The notes below the pieces were generated by a model. That model saw only the letters and a list, made by a program, of their open reading frames with translations, was not told the origin of the DNA and ran no database searches. A stretch of 64,000 nt of DNA from Octadecabacter antarcticus 307 (GTDB lineage Bacteria; Pseudomonadota; Alphaproteobacteria; Rhodobacterales; Rhodobacteraceae), in contig NC_020911.1 in the NCBI RefSeq assembly GCF_000155675.2, positions 1,230,501 through 1,294,500 of the forward strand, given 5' to 3'. The position numbers and the translations under genes were made by a program. Of this stretch, positions 27,661 to 37,980 are shown one piece after another. Position 1 is the stretch's first letter, and every line of letters begins with the position of its first letter.

Positions 27661-28737
27661 CTAGTTGGTGGAATTGTTGGTATTGCTCAGGCTCTGTCGG
27701 TCTGATGCCTCTGATGCGGCCGTTGAATCGGCGCTTGATGTAACGTTGTTGTAGTGGTGACAGGCGACAAAGCGTCCTGGCAAAACTTCGCGGTAATCTG
27801 GTTCCGTTTGATGGCACATGTCCATGACCGCCGGACAACGGGTGCAAAAATTGCACCCCTTTGGCGGATTGGCGGGGGACGGCACATCGCCGGTCAGGAT
27901 CGTACGTTCCATACTGTCATGTAATTCAGGGTCAGGTTCGGGCACGGCCGACAGCAACGCCTTGGTGTAGGGATGCAAGGGGTCGGCATACAGCACCTCA
28001 CGCGGGGCGAGTTCGACGATCTTGCCCAGATACATGACCGCCACACGGGTCGCGATGTGGCGCACCATGGACAGATCGTGGGAAATGAATAGGTAAGTCA
28101 GTCCATATTCTTTTTGCAGGTCTTCCAGCAGGTTCACGACCTGCGCTTGGATCGACACGTCGAGCGCAGCGATGGGTTCGTCACACACGATGAACTTGGG
28201 ATTCAGCGCAAGGGCCCGCGCGATGCCGATGCGCTGGCGTTGGCCACCCGAAAACGCATGCGGATAGCGGCCTGCGAATTTACGGTTAAGCCCAACCTGA
28301 TCCATCAAATCATGAACCTTGTCGCGCTTTTCGTCCTTTGACAGAGTCGTGTGTTCATCCAGCGGTTCCTGAATGATCGCCTGCACAGTCATGCGCGGGT
28401 TTAGCGATGCCTGCGGGTCTTGGAACACCATCTGCATGTTTGGACGTTTGGTGCGCAAATCCTTTTGCGGTGTGTCACCGATCTCCATCCCATCAATGCT
28501 GATCGCCCCGTCGGTGATGTCATAAAGCCGCAAAATGGCGCGCCCGCAGGTGGATTTACCGCAACCGGATTCCCCAACCAACCCCAGTGTTTCGCCCTCA
28601 TAAATATCGAACGATACCCCATCAACGGCTTTGACGGTGCCAGTGTGGCGGCGAAAAAGCCCTGAATAGATCGGGAAGTGCATCTTGAGGTTATTGACCT
28701 CAACCAGTTTGGTATCGGCTTTTGGTGCGTCAAACAT
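27661..28737 (-). CDS. Oligopeptide-type ABC transporter ATP-binding protein (OppF-like)
   Basis: A 358-residue ATPase. Walker A GLVGESGCGKST, signature HAFSGGQRQRIGIARAL, Walker B FIVCDEPIAALDVSIQ, and the OppF C-terminal Cys-rich tail GCNFCTRCPAVMDMC. The start at 28737 is chosen because GGAGGG lies eight bases upstream; it overlaps the oppD end by 8 bases. It pairs with the OppD-like subunit to energise import. Confidence 0.94.
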   Translation of the reverse strand: MFDAPKADTKLVEVNNLKMHFPIYSGLFRRHTGTVKAVDGVSFDIYEGETLGLVGESGCGKSTCGRAILRLYDITDGAISIDGMEIGDTPQKDLRTKRPNMQMVFQDPQASLNPRMTVQAIIQEPLDEHTTLSKDEKRDKVHDLMDQVGLNRKFAGRYPHAFSGGQRQRIGIARALALNPKFIVCDEPIAALDVSIQAQVVNLLEDLQKEYGLTYLFISHDLSMVRHIATRVAVMYLGKIVELAPREVLYADPLHPYTKALLSAVPEPDPELHDSMERTILTGDVPSPANPPKGCNFCTRCPAVMDMCHQTEPDYREVLPGRFVACHHYNNVTSSADSTAASEASDRQSLSNTNNSTN

Positions 28738-29734
28738 CGCGGGGCCCTCCGGTTCGTGCGTCATGAAAACACGCGGCGTCATGGCCGTTTCCAACATCGT
28801 AACGCGGCGGATTTTGCTGCGCGCAGCGGTCAAACGCCACATCACAGCGGTCGCGAAACGGGCAGGCGGTGGGGGATGCGCCAAGGATCGGCGGCTGTCC
28901 TTCGATGATCTCAAGCCGGTCTTCACGTTGGCCGAGAACACGTGGCACTGTCTTTAAAAGCGCGCGGGTATAGGGATGCTGCGGGTTCTTGAACAATTCG
29001 CGCGTCGGCGCCTGTTCAACGATCTGCCCACCATACATCACAACCACACGGTCCGCGATGCCCGCCACAACGCCAAGGTCGTGGGTGATCCAGATTATGG
29101 CCATGCCAAGACGGTCCTGCAATTCTTTCATTAGTTCAAGGATTTGCGCTTGGATGGTGACGTCCAGCGCCGTTGTAGGTTCGTCGGCGATCAAAACCTG
29201 CGGATCACAGGCCAGCGCAATCGCGATCATTACGCGTTGGCGCATACCGCCGGAAAACTGGTGCGGATAATCTTTCAGACGTTGCGGTGCGTCCGGTATG
29301 CCGACGAGTTCGAGCAGTTCCCGCGCGCGCACGGTTGCCTGTTTCTTGGTCATCCCCATGTGCTTGCGCAGGGGTTCCATGATTTGCATGCCGACATTGT
29401 AGACGGGATTCAGCGATGTCATCGGGTCCTGAAACACGAAGCCAATTTTGCCACCGCGCACTCCGCGCAAAGTTTCCGCGTCAATCTGCAACAGGTCTTG
29501 CCCATCAAACATCACTGTGCCGCCACGAATCTCGGCAGGCGGCGTGGGCAGCAGGCCCAGCAGGGACATCATGGTGACGGATTTGCCGGATCCACTCTCC
29601 CCGACGACGCCCAAAAGCTCACCTGGTTTGAGATCAAAGCTCACGTCATTGACGGCGTGGACCTCCCCGCCGCGAATTTTGAATACAGTTTTTAATCCCC
29701 GAACGTCGAGAATTGGCAGCGCCCCATCGGGCAT
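28730..29734 (-). CDS. Oligopeptide-type ABC transporter ATP-binding protein (OppD-like)
   Basis: A 334-residue ATPase and first gene of the operon. Walker [15 protein letters not shown], signature [13 protein letters not shown], Walker [17 protein letters not shown], and the C-terminal Cys motif [15 protein letters not shown]. The start [18 protein letters not shown] fits the family. The 203-base gap to divergent argE must hold both promoters. Confidence 0.94.
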   Translation of the reverse strand: MPDGALPILDVRGLKTVFKIRGGEVHAVNDVSFDLKPGELLGVVGESGSGKSVTMMSLLGLLPTPPAEIRGGTVMFDGQDLLQIDAETLRGVRGGKIGFVFQDPMTSLNPVYNVGMQIMEPLRKHMGMTKKQATVRARELLELVGIPDAPQRLKDYPHQFSGGMRQRVMIAIALACDPQVLIADEPTTALDVTIQAQILELMKELQDRLGMAIIWITHDLGVVAGIADRVVVMYGGQIVEQAPTRELFKNPQHPYTRALLKTVPRVLGQREDRLEIIEGQPPILGASPTACPFRDRCDVAFDRCAQQNPPRYDVGNGHDAACFHDARTGGPRDV

Positions 29735-29937
29735 AGGCGACCCCCCCCGTTAAAGTGGTCTTAGTGGTTGTTTTTATTGCGGGGACCGTCTGCGCGACCC
29801 CACTTGATCAATGAGCGTAGCAGCAATCAGCCGCCCCGCAACCCCTCTTTGCACGAAAAAGTGTCAGTTGCCCTTGACGGGGCAGAATGCCCGTTTACCG
29901 TTCACGCACAAGACTTGGTGGCTAAATAGGGGGCAGT

Positions 29938-31101
29938 ATGACAACGACACTCGACGCACGGACTTTGATGGAACGCCTGATTGGGTTTCCCACGGTGAGC
30001 TGCGACAGCAACCTGGACCTTATTGATTTTGTGGCAAAATATCTGAACGGGCACGGCATCGCGTCGACCCGCGTGCCAGACGAAACAGGCCAGAAAGCCG
30101 CCCTGTATGCCCATGTTGGACCACAGGTCGACGGGGCTGTTGTTTTGTCAGGCCACACCGACGTTGTGCCGGTTGACGGGCAAGCATGGAACACTGACCC
30201 GTTTGAGGTGGTCGAAAAAGGTGGCAAGCTTTATGGGCGTGGCACCTGCGATATGAAGGGGTTCGATGCGTTGTCGATCTGGGCCTTGGTCGAGGCGAAG
30301 AAGCGCGGCGTGACGCGGCCTTTGCAATTGGCGTTGAGCTATGACGAAGAAGTCGGCTGCACTGGCGCCCCACCGATGATTGATGCGATGATCGCCAGCG
30401 GGATGCCGCGTGCATCGGCCGCCATCATCGGTGAACCGTCTATGATGAAAGTCGTCACAGGCCACAAAGGTGGCATCGGTTTTGACGTGCATGTGCGTGG
30501 CTTTGAGGTGCACTCTTCCTTGCTGCACATCGGCGTCAACGCGATCATGTTCGGGGCAAAATTGATCGATTGGTGCAATGAGATGAATGCGCAGAACGCA
30601 AGCCACGCGCCTCTCGAAATGGACGCCGGATTTGTACCCCCCTATACGACCTTGCATGTCGGGATGGTTACGGGCGGCACCGCCCACAATATCACCGCAA
30701 AAGACTGCACTTTCGTGTTGACCTTTCGTGCCGTTCCGGGTGAATCGGGGCGAATGTGGGTTGATAAGTTTGAAGCGAAAGTCGCGGAAATTGTGTTGCA
30801 AATGCAGGCAATCCATCCAGACACGGGTATTGATTACAATCGCAAGTTCGACGTGCCGGGATTAAAGCCTGAAGGCGATGGTGTCGCGGAAGAACTGGCG
30901 CGCCAATTGACAGGGGACAACGCGGTAAACGTGGTCAGCTACGGCACCGAAGCGGGGCAATTTCAAGAACGCGGGTTTTCATCGGTGATATGCGGACCCG
31001 GCGATATCGCACAAGCGCACCAACCGAACGAATACATCACAATTGAGCAATTCAAAGCAGGCGAAGCATTCATGGAACGCCTGCTAGACACTCTTGCCTG
31101 A
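29938..31101 (+). CDS. argE: Acetylornithine deacetylase (M20 family)
   Basis: A 387-residue metallohydrolase of the ArgE/DapE family that removes acetyl from N-acetylornithine. Metal and catalytic motifs: VVLSGHTDVVPVDGQAW (His-x-Asp), YGRGTCDMKGFDA, LSYDEEVGCTGA, and a C-terminal PGDIAQAHQPNEYI with the last His ligand. Because it heads an operon with an FAD oxidoreductase and another M20 enzyme beside a peptide importer, it may act in catabolism of N-acylated amino acids rather than arginine synthesis. Confidence 0.88.
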   Translation: MTTTLDARTLMERLIGFPTVSCDSNLDLIDFVAKYLNGHGIASTRVPDETGQKAALYAHVGPQVDGAVVLSGHTDVVPVDGQAWNTDPFEVVEKGGKLYGRGTCDMKGFDALSIWALVEAKKRGVTRPLQLALSYDEEVGCTGAPPMIDAMIASGMPRASAAIIGEPSMMKVVTGHKGGIGFDVHVRGFEVHSSLLHIGVNAIMFGAKLIDWCNEMNAQNASHAPLEMDAGFVPPYTTLHVGMVTGGTAHNITAKDCTFVLTFRAVPGESGRMWVDKFEAKVAEIVLQMQAIHPDTGIDYNRKFDVPGLKPEGDGVAEELARQLTGDNAVNVVSYGTEAGQFQERGFSSVICGPGDIAQAHQPNEYITIEQFKAGEAFMERLLDTLA

Positions 31102-32438
31102 GTTCCCTATTTCCGAAGCAATACCAATTGAACATCGCGCTAAACTGCCAAGTGATACGGATGTGGTCGTCATTGGTGGTGGGGTCATCGGCGTCTGTAC
31201 GGCCCTGTATTTGAACCGTGCTTCCCAGCGGGTTGTGCTGGTCGAAAAGGGCCGGATTGCAGGTGAACAATCCAGCCGCAATTGGGGCTGGATTCGTCAG
31301 CAAGGGCGCGATCCTGATGAATTGCCGATTATGGTTGAGGCAGCGCGATTGTGGCGCGAACTGTCCGCCCAAACCGGCGATACAATCGGGCTGGCTCAGG
31401 CCGGGCTGACCTATATGGCCAAGGACGCGGCGGAGATGGCTGAATTCGTGGGTTGGATGCCGCACGCAAAGGCAAACGGCGTCGATAGTCGTCTGCTAAG
31501 CCGCAAGGAATTGGCAGATATGATCCCCAAAGCGCAACGCGATTGGGCCGGTGGGATTTTCACGGCCAGCGACATGCGGGCCGAACCGATGATTGCTGTG
31601 CCGACCCTGGCGCGATTGGCCGTGCAAGAAGGTGTGACGATCATTGAAGATTGTGCTGCGCGGGGCATTGAACGCACCGCCGAAAACGTCACCGCTGTTG
31701 TGACTGAGGCGGGCACGATTAAGACCCCGCAGGTTGTTGTTGCAGGTGGCGCATGGTCCACTGTTTTTGCGCAATGCTGGTGTATCGATTCCGCAGCTTT
31801 CAGTGCGTGCCAGTGTGGTCGCCGTCGACGCGCCGCCCATTAGCTACAAGGGCGGCGGCGCGGATTCCAAAATCGCGTTCAGAACCCGCAGTGATGGCGG
31901 ATATACCCTTGCGGCGGGCGATTTTCATGAATTTTTCGTCGGGCCGGACGCATTCAGGGCCTTTGGTAAATTCTGGCCCCAATTAAAATCAGACCCGTTT
32001 CGCTCGCGGTTTTTGCCGGCAGCACCAAACGGGTATCCCGATGGCTGGGGGACTGCGCGGCGCTGGGCGTTGGATGGCATCACCCCGTTTGAAAAGATGC
32101 GCGTTTTGAACCCGACGCCTGACGCTGGCAACTGCGCAGGATTGGTCAGTGAATTTGCCGCGCTGTTTCCAGAACTAGGTCCGGTGCGCGAAAAAGAATC
32201 ATGGGCGGGCATGATAGACACACTGCCCGATTTGGTGCCCGTTGCGGACCGCATTGAAGATGTGCCCGGCCTGACAATCGCCACGGGCATGAGCGGGCAT
32301 GGCTTTGCCATCGGTCCTGTCATCGGGCGCATATTGTCAGATTTGGTGACTGGAAACGCGACGGGCTATGATTTGGCGCGCTTCCGGTTTTCGCGGTTCA
32401 CGGACGGGTCAAAGATGATGTTGGGACTTGCGATTTAA
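31094..32438 (+). pseudogene. FAD-dependent oxidoreductase (DadA-like), 2-base frameshift
   Basis: The N-terminal part reads DVVVIGGGVIGVCTALYLNR (Rossmann GxGxxG) and QSSRNWGWIRQQGRDPDELP, then GGAWSTVFA. At about 31770 the frame moves: NAGVSIPQLSVRASVVAVDA and the rest, to TIATGMSGHGFAIGPVIGRI, is in another frame up to 32438. Loss of one CG from GCGCGC explains it. The start is a TTG overlapping the argE stop region by 8 bases. It was probably a D-amino-acid dehydrogenase or related amine oxidase. Confidence 0.85.
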
Positions 32439-32464
32439 GAAAGGTTTTGCGCCAAGCTGCGCGT

Positions 32465-32560
32465 GTCGCCGCAGCGGGGCTCCCCCCCCCCACCCTGAGG
32501 CTCCGCCGCGCCTAGCGGCCACAGAGATATTTTTGTAGGAAAAGATGAGAATAAGGGGCT
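32465..32560. repeat. Intergenic GC-rich palindromic repeat, copy 2
   Basis: GCAGCGGGGCTCC, a run of ten C, then GGCTCCGCCGCGCC and AGAGATATTTTTGTAGGAAAAG. It resembles the block at 20880-20965 in order (GGGGCTC, GC-rich, ATATTTTT, AAAAGATGA). It fills the space between the oxidoreductase pseudogene and the M20 gene. Confidence 0.5.
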
Positions 32561-32614
32561 TGCCGAAGTGGGCGACGCGGCGCAACTTAGAGGTCAACAA
32601 TCTGTAGGAATCCT

Positions 32615-33775
32615 ATGCCCGTAAAGAACCGATTTGCCGAATTGCTGCCCGAAATCACTGCATGGCGCCGCGATTTGCACGAAAACCCAGAGATCTTGTT
32701 CGAAACCCACCGCACCAGCGCAATCGTTGCTGAAAAGCTGGGTGAATTTGGCTGTGATGAGGTTGTCACGGGAATTGGGCGGACGGGCGTGGTGGCTGTT
32801 ATCAAAGGAAAATCCAACACATCTGGCAAGGTAATCGGCCTGCGCGCCGACATGGATGCGCTGCCGATCCATGAACAAACTGGATTGGAATACGCATCCA
32901 AAACCGACGGTGCGATGCATGCCTGTGGCCACGACGGGCACACCGCGATGCTGCTGGGGGCGGCAAAATACCTGTCTGAAACGCGCAATTTTGACGGCAC
33001 TGTCGTGGTTATTTTCCAGCCCGCCGAAGAAGGTGGCGGCGGCGGCAAAGAAATGTGTGATGACGGCATGATGGAGCGCTGGAACATCCAAGAGGTCTAC
33101 GGCATGCACAACTGGCCCGGCAAACCTGTTGGGTCGTTTTCGATCCGCCCCGGTGCGTTTTTCGCCGCGACGGATACGTTCGAGATCACGTTTGAGGGCG
33201 TCGGCGGCCATGCGGCCAAGCCCAATGAAACGGTCGACACAATGGTCATGGCGTCCCAAGCGGTGCTGACGCTGCAAACGATCGCCAGCCGTAATGCGGA
33301 CCCTGTCGATCAGCTCGTGGTGTCGGTTACGTCGATTGAATCATCATCCAAGGCGTTCAACGTGATCCCGCAACGCATCGACATTCGCGGCACAGTGCGC
33401 ACGATGTCAGAAGGTATGCGCGACATGGCCGAAAAACGCATCGCAGAAATTTGCAATGGCACAGCAGCAACGTTCGGCGGCACAGCGGTGATCAATTACA
33501 TGCGCGGTTATCCGGTGATGGTGAATTCTGACGTGCAGACCGAATTTGCAGCACAGGTCGCGACGTCGATCTCAGGTGGTTGCGATGACGCCCCACTGAT
33601 CATGGGCGGTGAGGATTTTGCGTTCATGCTCGAAGAACGCCCCGGCGCGTACATCTTGGTCGGCAACGGTGACACTGCCATGGTCCATCACCCAGAATAC
33701 AACTTTAACGACGAAGCGATCCCAGCGGGCTGTAGCTGGTGGGCCGAAATTGTTGAGCAGCGGATGCCTGCGTGA
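32615..33775 (+). CDS. M20-family amidohydrolase (hippurate hydrolase-like)
   Basis: A 386-residue M20D enzyme. Features: AWRRDLHENPEILFETHRTS, LRADMDALPIHEQTGLEYAS, the metal motif MHACGHDGHTAMLLGAAKYL, VVIFQPAEEGGGGGKEM and FGGEDFAFMLEERPGAYIL-like MGGEDFAFM. Members hydrolyse N-acyl amino acids such as hippurate. Ten residues from its end the next gene begins with an overlapping GTGA, so the two are coupled. Confidence 0.92.
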   Translation: MPVKNRFAELLPEITAWRRDLHENPEILFETHRTSAIVAEKLGEFGCDEVVTGIGRTGVVAVIKGKSNTSGKVIGLRADMDALPIHEQTGLEYASKTDGAMHACGHDGHTAMLLGAAKYLSETRNFDGTVVVIFQPAEEGGGGGKEMCDDGMMERWNIQEVYGMHNWPGKPVGSFSIRPGAFFAATDTFEITFEGVGGHAAKPNETVDTMVMASQAVLTLQTIASRNADPVDQLVVSVTSIESSSKAFNVIPQRIDIRGTVRTMSEGMRDMAEKRIAEICNGTAATFGGTAVINYMRGYPVMVNSDVQTEFAAQVATSISGGCDDAPLIMGGEDFAFMLEERPGAYILVGNGDTAMVHHPEYNFNDEAIPAGCSWWAEIVEQRMPA

Positions 33776-34399
33776 TTTGGGAAGATTGTTTCGCGGCTGA
33801 GGACGGCTATCTGTTCGGGGTCGAGCTGTCTGACGTGTTGGCTGCTTACCCGTGGCTGGCAATTCCGTCCCAATCGGTGCTGTGTGTAGCGGACGGAGAG
33901 GGGCGCAATTCGGTGCATTTGGCGCGCCGTGGCATGAATGTGACGGCGTTTGATCTGTCGTCCGCCACAGCTGTCGGACGTGCCACTGAGTTGGGCCGAA
34001 CAGGCTGGCGTTAAGCCGCAACCCCACGTTTCGGAATGGGATCATTGAGACTGGACGCAGCAGTTCGACATGGTCGTGGGAATATTTATCCAGTTTGCGG
34101 GGCTGGACCTACGCGCCAAGCAGTTTGCAGATATGAAGCGGGGCCTGCGTACAGATGGGCGGCTGGTCTTACATGGGCATCGCCCTGAACAGATCGGGAG
34201 CGGTACTGGTGGCCCGCGAAACGCCGAGAATATGTATACCGAGGCGGAATTGCATAAGGTCTTTGCAGGTTGGACGATAGAACGGATTGCATCCTACGAC
34301 TGTGATCAAACGTCTGGCCGAGCCCATGTGGGCAAAGCCGCTTTGATCGATTTTGTCGCGCGAAAGGCCTCAACCGCCAGTATGGCTCATATGCCTTGA
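33772..34399 (+). pseudogene. Class I SAM-dependent methyltransferase, broken
   Basis: The first 80 codons read FAAEDGYLFGVELSDVLAAY, then VLCVADGEGRNSVHLARRGM (motif I, SAM binding) and stop at 34012. After a disrupted stretch, another frame gives FAGLDLRAKQFADMKRGLRT, LVLHGHRPEQIG and a C-terminal domain, like TehB/Tpm-type small-molecule methyltransferases. At least two lesions lie between 33990 and 34070. The GTG start overlaps the stop of the M20 gene. Confidence 0.8.
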
Positions 34400-35374
34400 A
34401 ACCTGGCCATCAACTGTCTGGCGTGAATAGTCGAAATCGTGGCCTTTGGGTTTCAGACCGATCGCCGCACGGATCGCCGTTTCCAACTGAGCGTCGTCGT
34501 CACTGGCCCGCAAAGGTGCGCGCAGATCGGAGTGCCCTTCTTGACCCAAACAGGTGTAGATTTCACCCGTACATGTGATGCGCACACGGTTACAGCTTTC
34601 GCAGAAATTATGGCTCATCGGGGTGATAAGACCAATCTTCTGGCCAGTTTCCTCAAGACGAATGTAGCGCGCAGGGCCGCCCGAGCTTTCGGCCAAATCA
34701 GTGACCGTAAAGCGTTCTTCCAGGCGCGCGCGCAGGTCTTTGAGGGACCAGTATTGCATGATGCGGTCTTCGTTTCCAATGTCGCCCATCGGCATGACTT
34801 CGATGTATGTCAGGTCAACATCGCGGTCTGCGCACCAAGCTTGCATGGTGAACAATTCCACCTCGTTGAAACCTGCCAAGGCCACCGCGTTGATCTTGAC
34901 ACGCATCCCAACGCGCTGTGCTGCGTCAATGCCGCGCATAACTTGGGGCAGGCGGCCCCAACGGGTGATTTCGGCGAACTTCCCCTCGTCCAGCGTATCA
35001 AGCGAGACATTGATGCGACGAACACCAGCTGCATATAAATCATCCGCATATTTTTCAAGCTGCGAGCCGTTGGTCGTCAACGTCAACTCTTTCAACGCGC
35101 CGGTTTCGATATGCCGCGACATGGCGTTAAAGAATGTCATTATTCCGCGACGCACCAATGGTTCACCCCCAGTTATGCGAAGCTTTTTAACGCCTAAGTT
35201 GACGAAGCTCGTGCACATACGATCCAGTTCTTCCAGCGTCAAAAGGTCCTTTTTGGGCAGGAATGTCATGTTTTCAGACATGCAGTAGACGCAACGGAAA
35301 TCACAGCGATCTGTCACCGAAACCCGCAGGTAAGTGATGGCACGTTGAAAAGGATCTATGAGAGGTTGTTTCAT
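34370..35374 (-). CDS. moaA: GTP 3',8-cyclase (molybdenum cofactor biosynthesis)
   Basis: A 334-residue radical-SAM enzyme for the first step of molybdopterin synthesis. The N-terminal cluster ligands are Cys24, Cys28 and Cys31 ([10 protein letters not shown]), and the C-terminal second cluster is in [14 protein letters not shown] and YTCLGQEGH. The protein ends in the characteristic Gly-Gly. No other moa gene is adjacent. It overlaps the methyltransferase pseudogene end on the other strand by 30 bases. Confidence 0.96.
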   Translation of the reverse strand: MKQPLIDPFQRAITYLRVSVTDRCDFRCVYCMSENMTFLPKKDLLTLEELDRMCTSFVNLGVKKLRITGGEPLVRRGIMTFFNAMSRHIETGALKELTLTTNGSQLEKYADDLYAAGVRRINVSLDTLDEGKFAEITRWGRLPQVMRGIDAAQRVGMRVKINAVALAGFNEVELFTMQAWCADRDVDLTYIEVMPMGDIGNEDRIMQYWSLKDLRARLEERFTVTDLAESSGGPARYIRLEETGQKIGLITPMSHNFCESCNRVRITCTGEIYTCLGQEGHSDLRAPLRASDDDAQLETAIRAAIGLKPKGHDFDYSRQTVDGQVSRHMSHTGG

Positions 35375-35469
35375 CCTCTAAAGGTAGGGACAGACCAACC
35401 CTCGCGCAAGGGTATTCCGCGACGAATTTCCACTCGACAGCGACGGGGGGCAACCTTAGGATTAAGGCC

Positions 35470-35940
35470 ATGAAATACGGTGTTAAGATTGCGATCTTGA
35501 TTGGGCTATCTGCCTGCACAGAGGGGTCATTTCTTGCAGGGCAACAGGGCGTGGGTTCCGAGTCTACAGTTGCGTTGCCAAGTGTGAGCCCCGATCTGCC
35601 ACCACCGCCGCCGTCCAACGCCCGTACAGTTGAACAGTTTGACACTACGACGGCGCAAGATCGCGCGGTGGCAGTTGCGCCGCCCGCAGGCGGGGAGCGC
35701 CGCCTTGGAACCACCATCGCCAGCCTTGGCAGCCCGACCGATCCAGGTATCTGGCTGAAGACGCCGCTGGTGAACGCCGTCACAATTGGGCGCGTTGAAT
35801 ATAATGGAATGTCGGCGAACCTAGAACTGCGACCGTCTGGTGGCGCGATCGGGTCGGGGAGCCAGATTTCGCTTGCGGCGATGCGTCTGATCGAGGCGCC
35901 GTTGACAGCGCTTCCGGAAATGAGTGTTTATGCAAACTAG
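35470..35940 (+). CDS. Hypothetical lipoprotein
   Basis: A 156-residue protein with a short lipoprotein signal (MKYGVKIAILIGLSAC, Cys16). The mature part has a Pro-rich linker (LPPPPPSN) and ends in a compact domain containing GSPTDPGIWLKTPLVNA and ANLELRPSGGAIGSGSQISL. Proteins of this shape occur in Rhodobacteraceae next to YihY/BrkB genes, as here. Role unknown; predicted anchored in a membrane and facing the periplasm. Confidence 0.72.
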   Translation: MKYGVKIAILIGLSACTEGSFLAGQQGVGSESTVALPSVSPDLPPPPPSNARTVEQFDTTTAQDRAVAVAPPAGGERRLGTTIASLGSPTDPGIWLKTPLVNAVTIGRVEYNGMSANLELRPSGGAIGSGSQISLAAMRLIEAPLTALPEMSVYAN

Positions 35941-35949
35941 AACTGCCTT

Positions 35950-36779
35950 ATGAACTGGCGGTCAGCCTTTGAAGTCGCGCGCCAAGTTCTTGATGATCTT
36001 AGCGAAAAGAACGCAGGCCTAATTTCTGCGGGGGTCGCGTTCTATGGATTATTTGCGATTTTTCCTGGCATTGCGGCGACCATATCCCTGTTTGGTATTT
36101 TTGCTGATCCGGTCGTCGTTGAAACACAACTTGATTTGATGGCGGGCTTGATGCCCGAGGGCGTGTTCGTGTTGTTTCAAACCCAGATTGATGGTCTGCT
36201 AAGTGCCGGAAGCGCGACACTGGGCCTGACGACCTTGGTGTCAATCGGGCTGGCGCTTTGGTCTGCTCGCACTGGCGTTGCAGCGTTAATTCGTGGACTA
36301 AACGCGATTTTTGATCGACCCAATCGGGGCAGCATCCGACACATCTTCGTGGCGTTGCTTTTGACGATTTGTCTAGTTGGTATCGCAATCGTGGCGCTAT
36401 TGATGGTTGTCGTCGCCCCGATCTTTTTGGCGGTGATCCCGTTCGAAACGGATCAGGCGGTGCTGCTCGAATTGGTCCGCTGGAGCCTTGTGATCGCTGT
36501 TCTTTTCATTGGGCTGGGGCTTTTGTATCGCTATGGGCCCAATCGACGCTATGCGCGGATGGGTTGGGTGACACCGGGCGCGCGGTTGTTGTTGTTGTGT
36601 TCTGGCTCGCTATGTCGGCCGCGTTTTCAGTCTATGTCGCAAATTTTGCTACGTACAATGAAGTTTACGGCTCACTCGGCGCGGTCATCGCACTCCTATT
36701 CTGGTTCTATCTGAGTGCATACCTTATTCTTGTCGGCGCGGCGCTAAACTTCACACTGGATCGCCGTAAGCTACTGTGA
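35950..36779 (+). pseudogene. YihY/BrkB family inner-membrane protein, frameshifted
   Basis: The first 210 residues are intact (NAGLISAGVAFYGLFAIFPG, LWSARTGVAALIRGLNAIFD, several membrane segments). At about 36580 the sequence GGCGCGCGGTT contains one extra CG; the frame then gives LLLLCSGS while the original frame continues as VVVVVFWLAMSAAFSVYVAN, YGSLGAVIALLFWFYLSAYL and LILVGAALNFTLDRRKLL, up to 36779. A single slippage event inactivated it, or the base call is wrong. Confidence 0.82.
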
Positions 36780-36930
36780 AAAAGGCCATATAGTGAGATG
36801 GTGGCTTGATTGTGTTGTGACTGGAAAGAGAGAAGTTTTCTTTAGAAATTTTAAATAACCCAACATAAGGTGTCCGTAATGCAAAATTCGGCGCGCTAGA
36901 GTGCCGTAAATTAGATGCGGAGCGAGTACC

Positions 36931-37330
36931 ATGTCAGCGATTAATTTCGTCGTCGTGATGTTGCGGGCAATATTTTCAGAGGGCCTGTAACCAGTGAGGG
37001 CGCTTCGCCTTTGCTGATCTTTGGGGCGGGGGCAGATGTTTCGCTCAACCTGACGCAAGGACAAATTATCTCATAAACACGGCACGCCCAAGCGCTTCAG
37101 GTTACGTTGGTCGGCGGTCGTGTCATCACCCTTGAGGGTTTTTTACAATGGATGGCCTCGCAGAGAACCAATTGTTCCTGTCCGCTGCTGGCTATTTGAC
37201 CGAAGTGCAACTGACGCAGGGCGCTGGTGTAGGTTATTTCACCAGCTACGTTAGTGGCGAGGGCATGGGCAAATTTTCCGCCAACGATGACCTGTACTTG
37301 CTGGTGCTCGATCAAACCGGGACCCGATTA
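36931..37330 (+). pseudogene. N-terminus of a BapA/LapA-type adhesin, decayed
   Basis: Reads MSAINFVV, then (frame shift) RDVAGNIFRGPVTSEGASP, LLIFGAGADVSLNLTQGQII, a stop, then QALQVTLVGGRVITLEGFFT, GLAENQLFLSAAGYLTEVQL and GKFSANDDLYLLV. This is the conserved start of large biofilm adhesins secreted by type I systems. All of the repeat region and C-terminus is missing, so only about 130 codons remain, joined directly to secretion-gene remnants. Confidence 0.7.
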
Positions 37331-37980
37331 TCGTTTTTGACACCACTTGTCGTGATAATCGCGCTGAAGTGCTACTGTCCGACTTTTTCCCCTATTTTGG
37401 CGGGCTCGTTTTGCGCGCTGACATGGCAGCCGCAGACCTGGCCAAGAAACACGTCTGTAAAGGCAAGAAAGCGCACTGGTTCTGGGGCGAAATGTTGTAG
37501 TTTACCGCCACATCGCAGAAATTGTTTTGGGGTCTTTTGTAGCCAACCCGTCGGCCGTCGCCGTGGCGCTGGTCTTGCGATATGTTGCTTGAGGCGGGAT
37601 TGCGCATTGCGCGCGCCCGCCTGAAGGACGGCGCGGGTCGCAAAATCGAATTGCAGGTACAGTCCCTGTTGATGGATCGTTTGCTGGGCATGCGGCGCGG
37701 CAAAGAAGGCCAGACGCCAAGCGGCTTGTTTTTAGCTGGACGCGAATTCGATTCTGTGCGGGAATTCTTCACGGGATCAAGGAATAGCACCCTGACCGAC
37801 CTTCCGCTTATTGTATTGTTTTGGCACTTGTGGCGTCCATTTGTGGTAATTTTGTATGGGTGTTGTTCGTTGTCGGGTTACTAATGGTGCTGCCGCCGTT
37901 CTTTCTGCAGACAAAAATGATTGCGCTGACACAGCAGACCCAAGGTATGTCGATCAAGCCCAACAAGTTGCTACATGAAG
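37325..37980 (+). pseudogene. Type I secretion ABC transporter (LapB-like), decayed
   Basis: Pieces in changing frames: CRDNRAEVLLSDFFPYFGGL and KGKKAHWFWGEM (C39-like domain end), YRHIAEIVLGSFVAN, LLEAGLRIARARLKDGAGRK and LLMDRLLGMRRGKEGQTPSG, then LPLIVLF and LMVLPPFFLQTKMIALTQQT. The nucleotide-binding domain is wholly absent. At about 37975 the sequence passes in frame into an HlyD-type protein. Confidence 0.75.
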
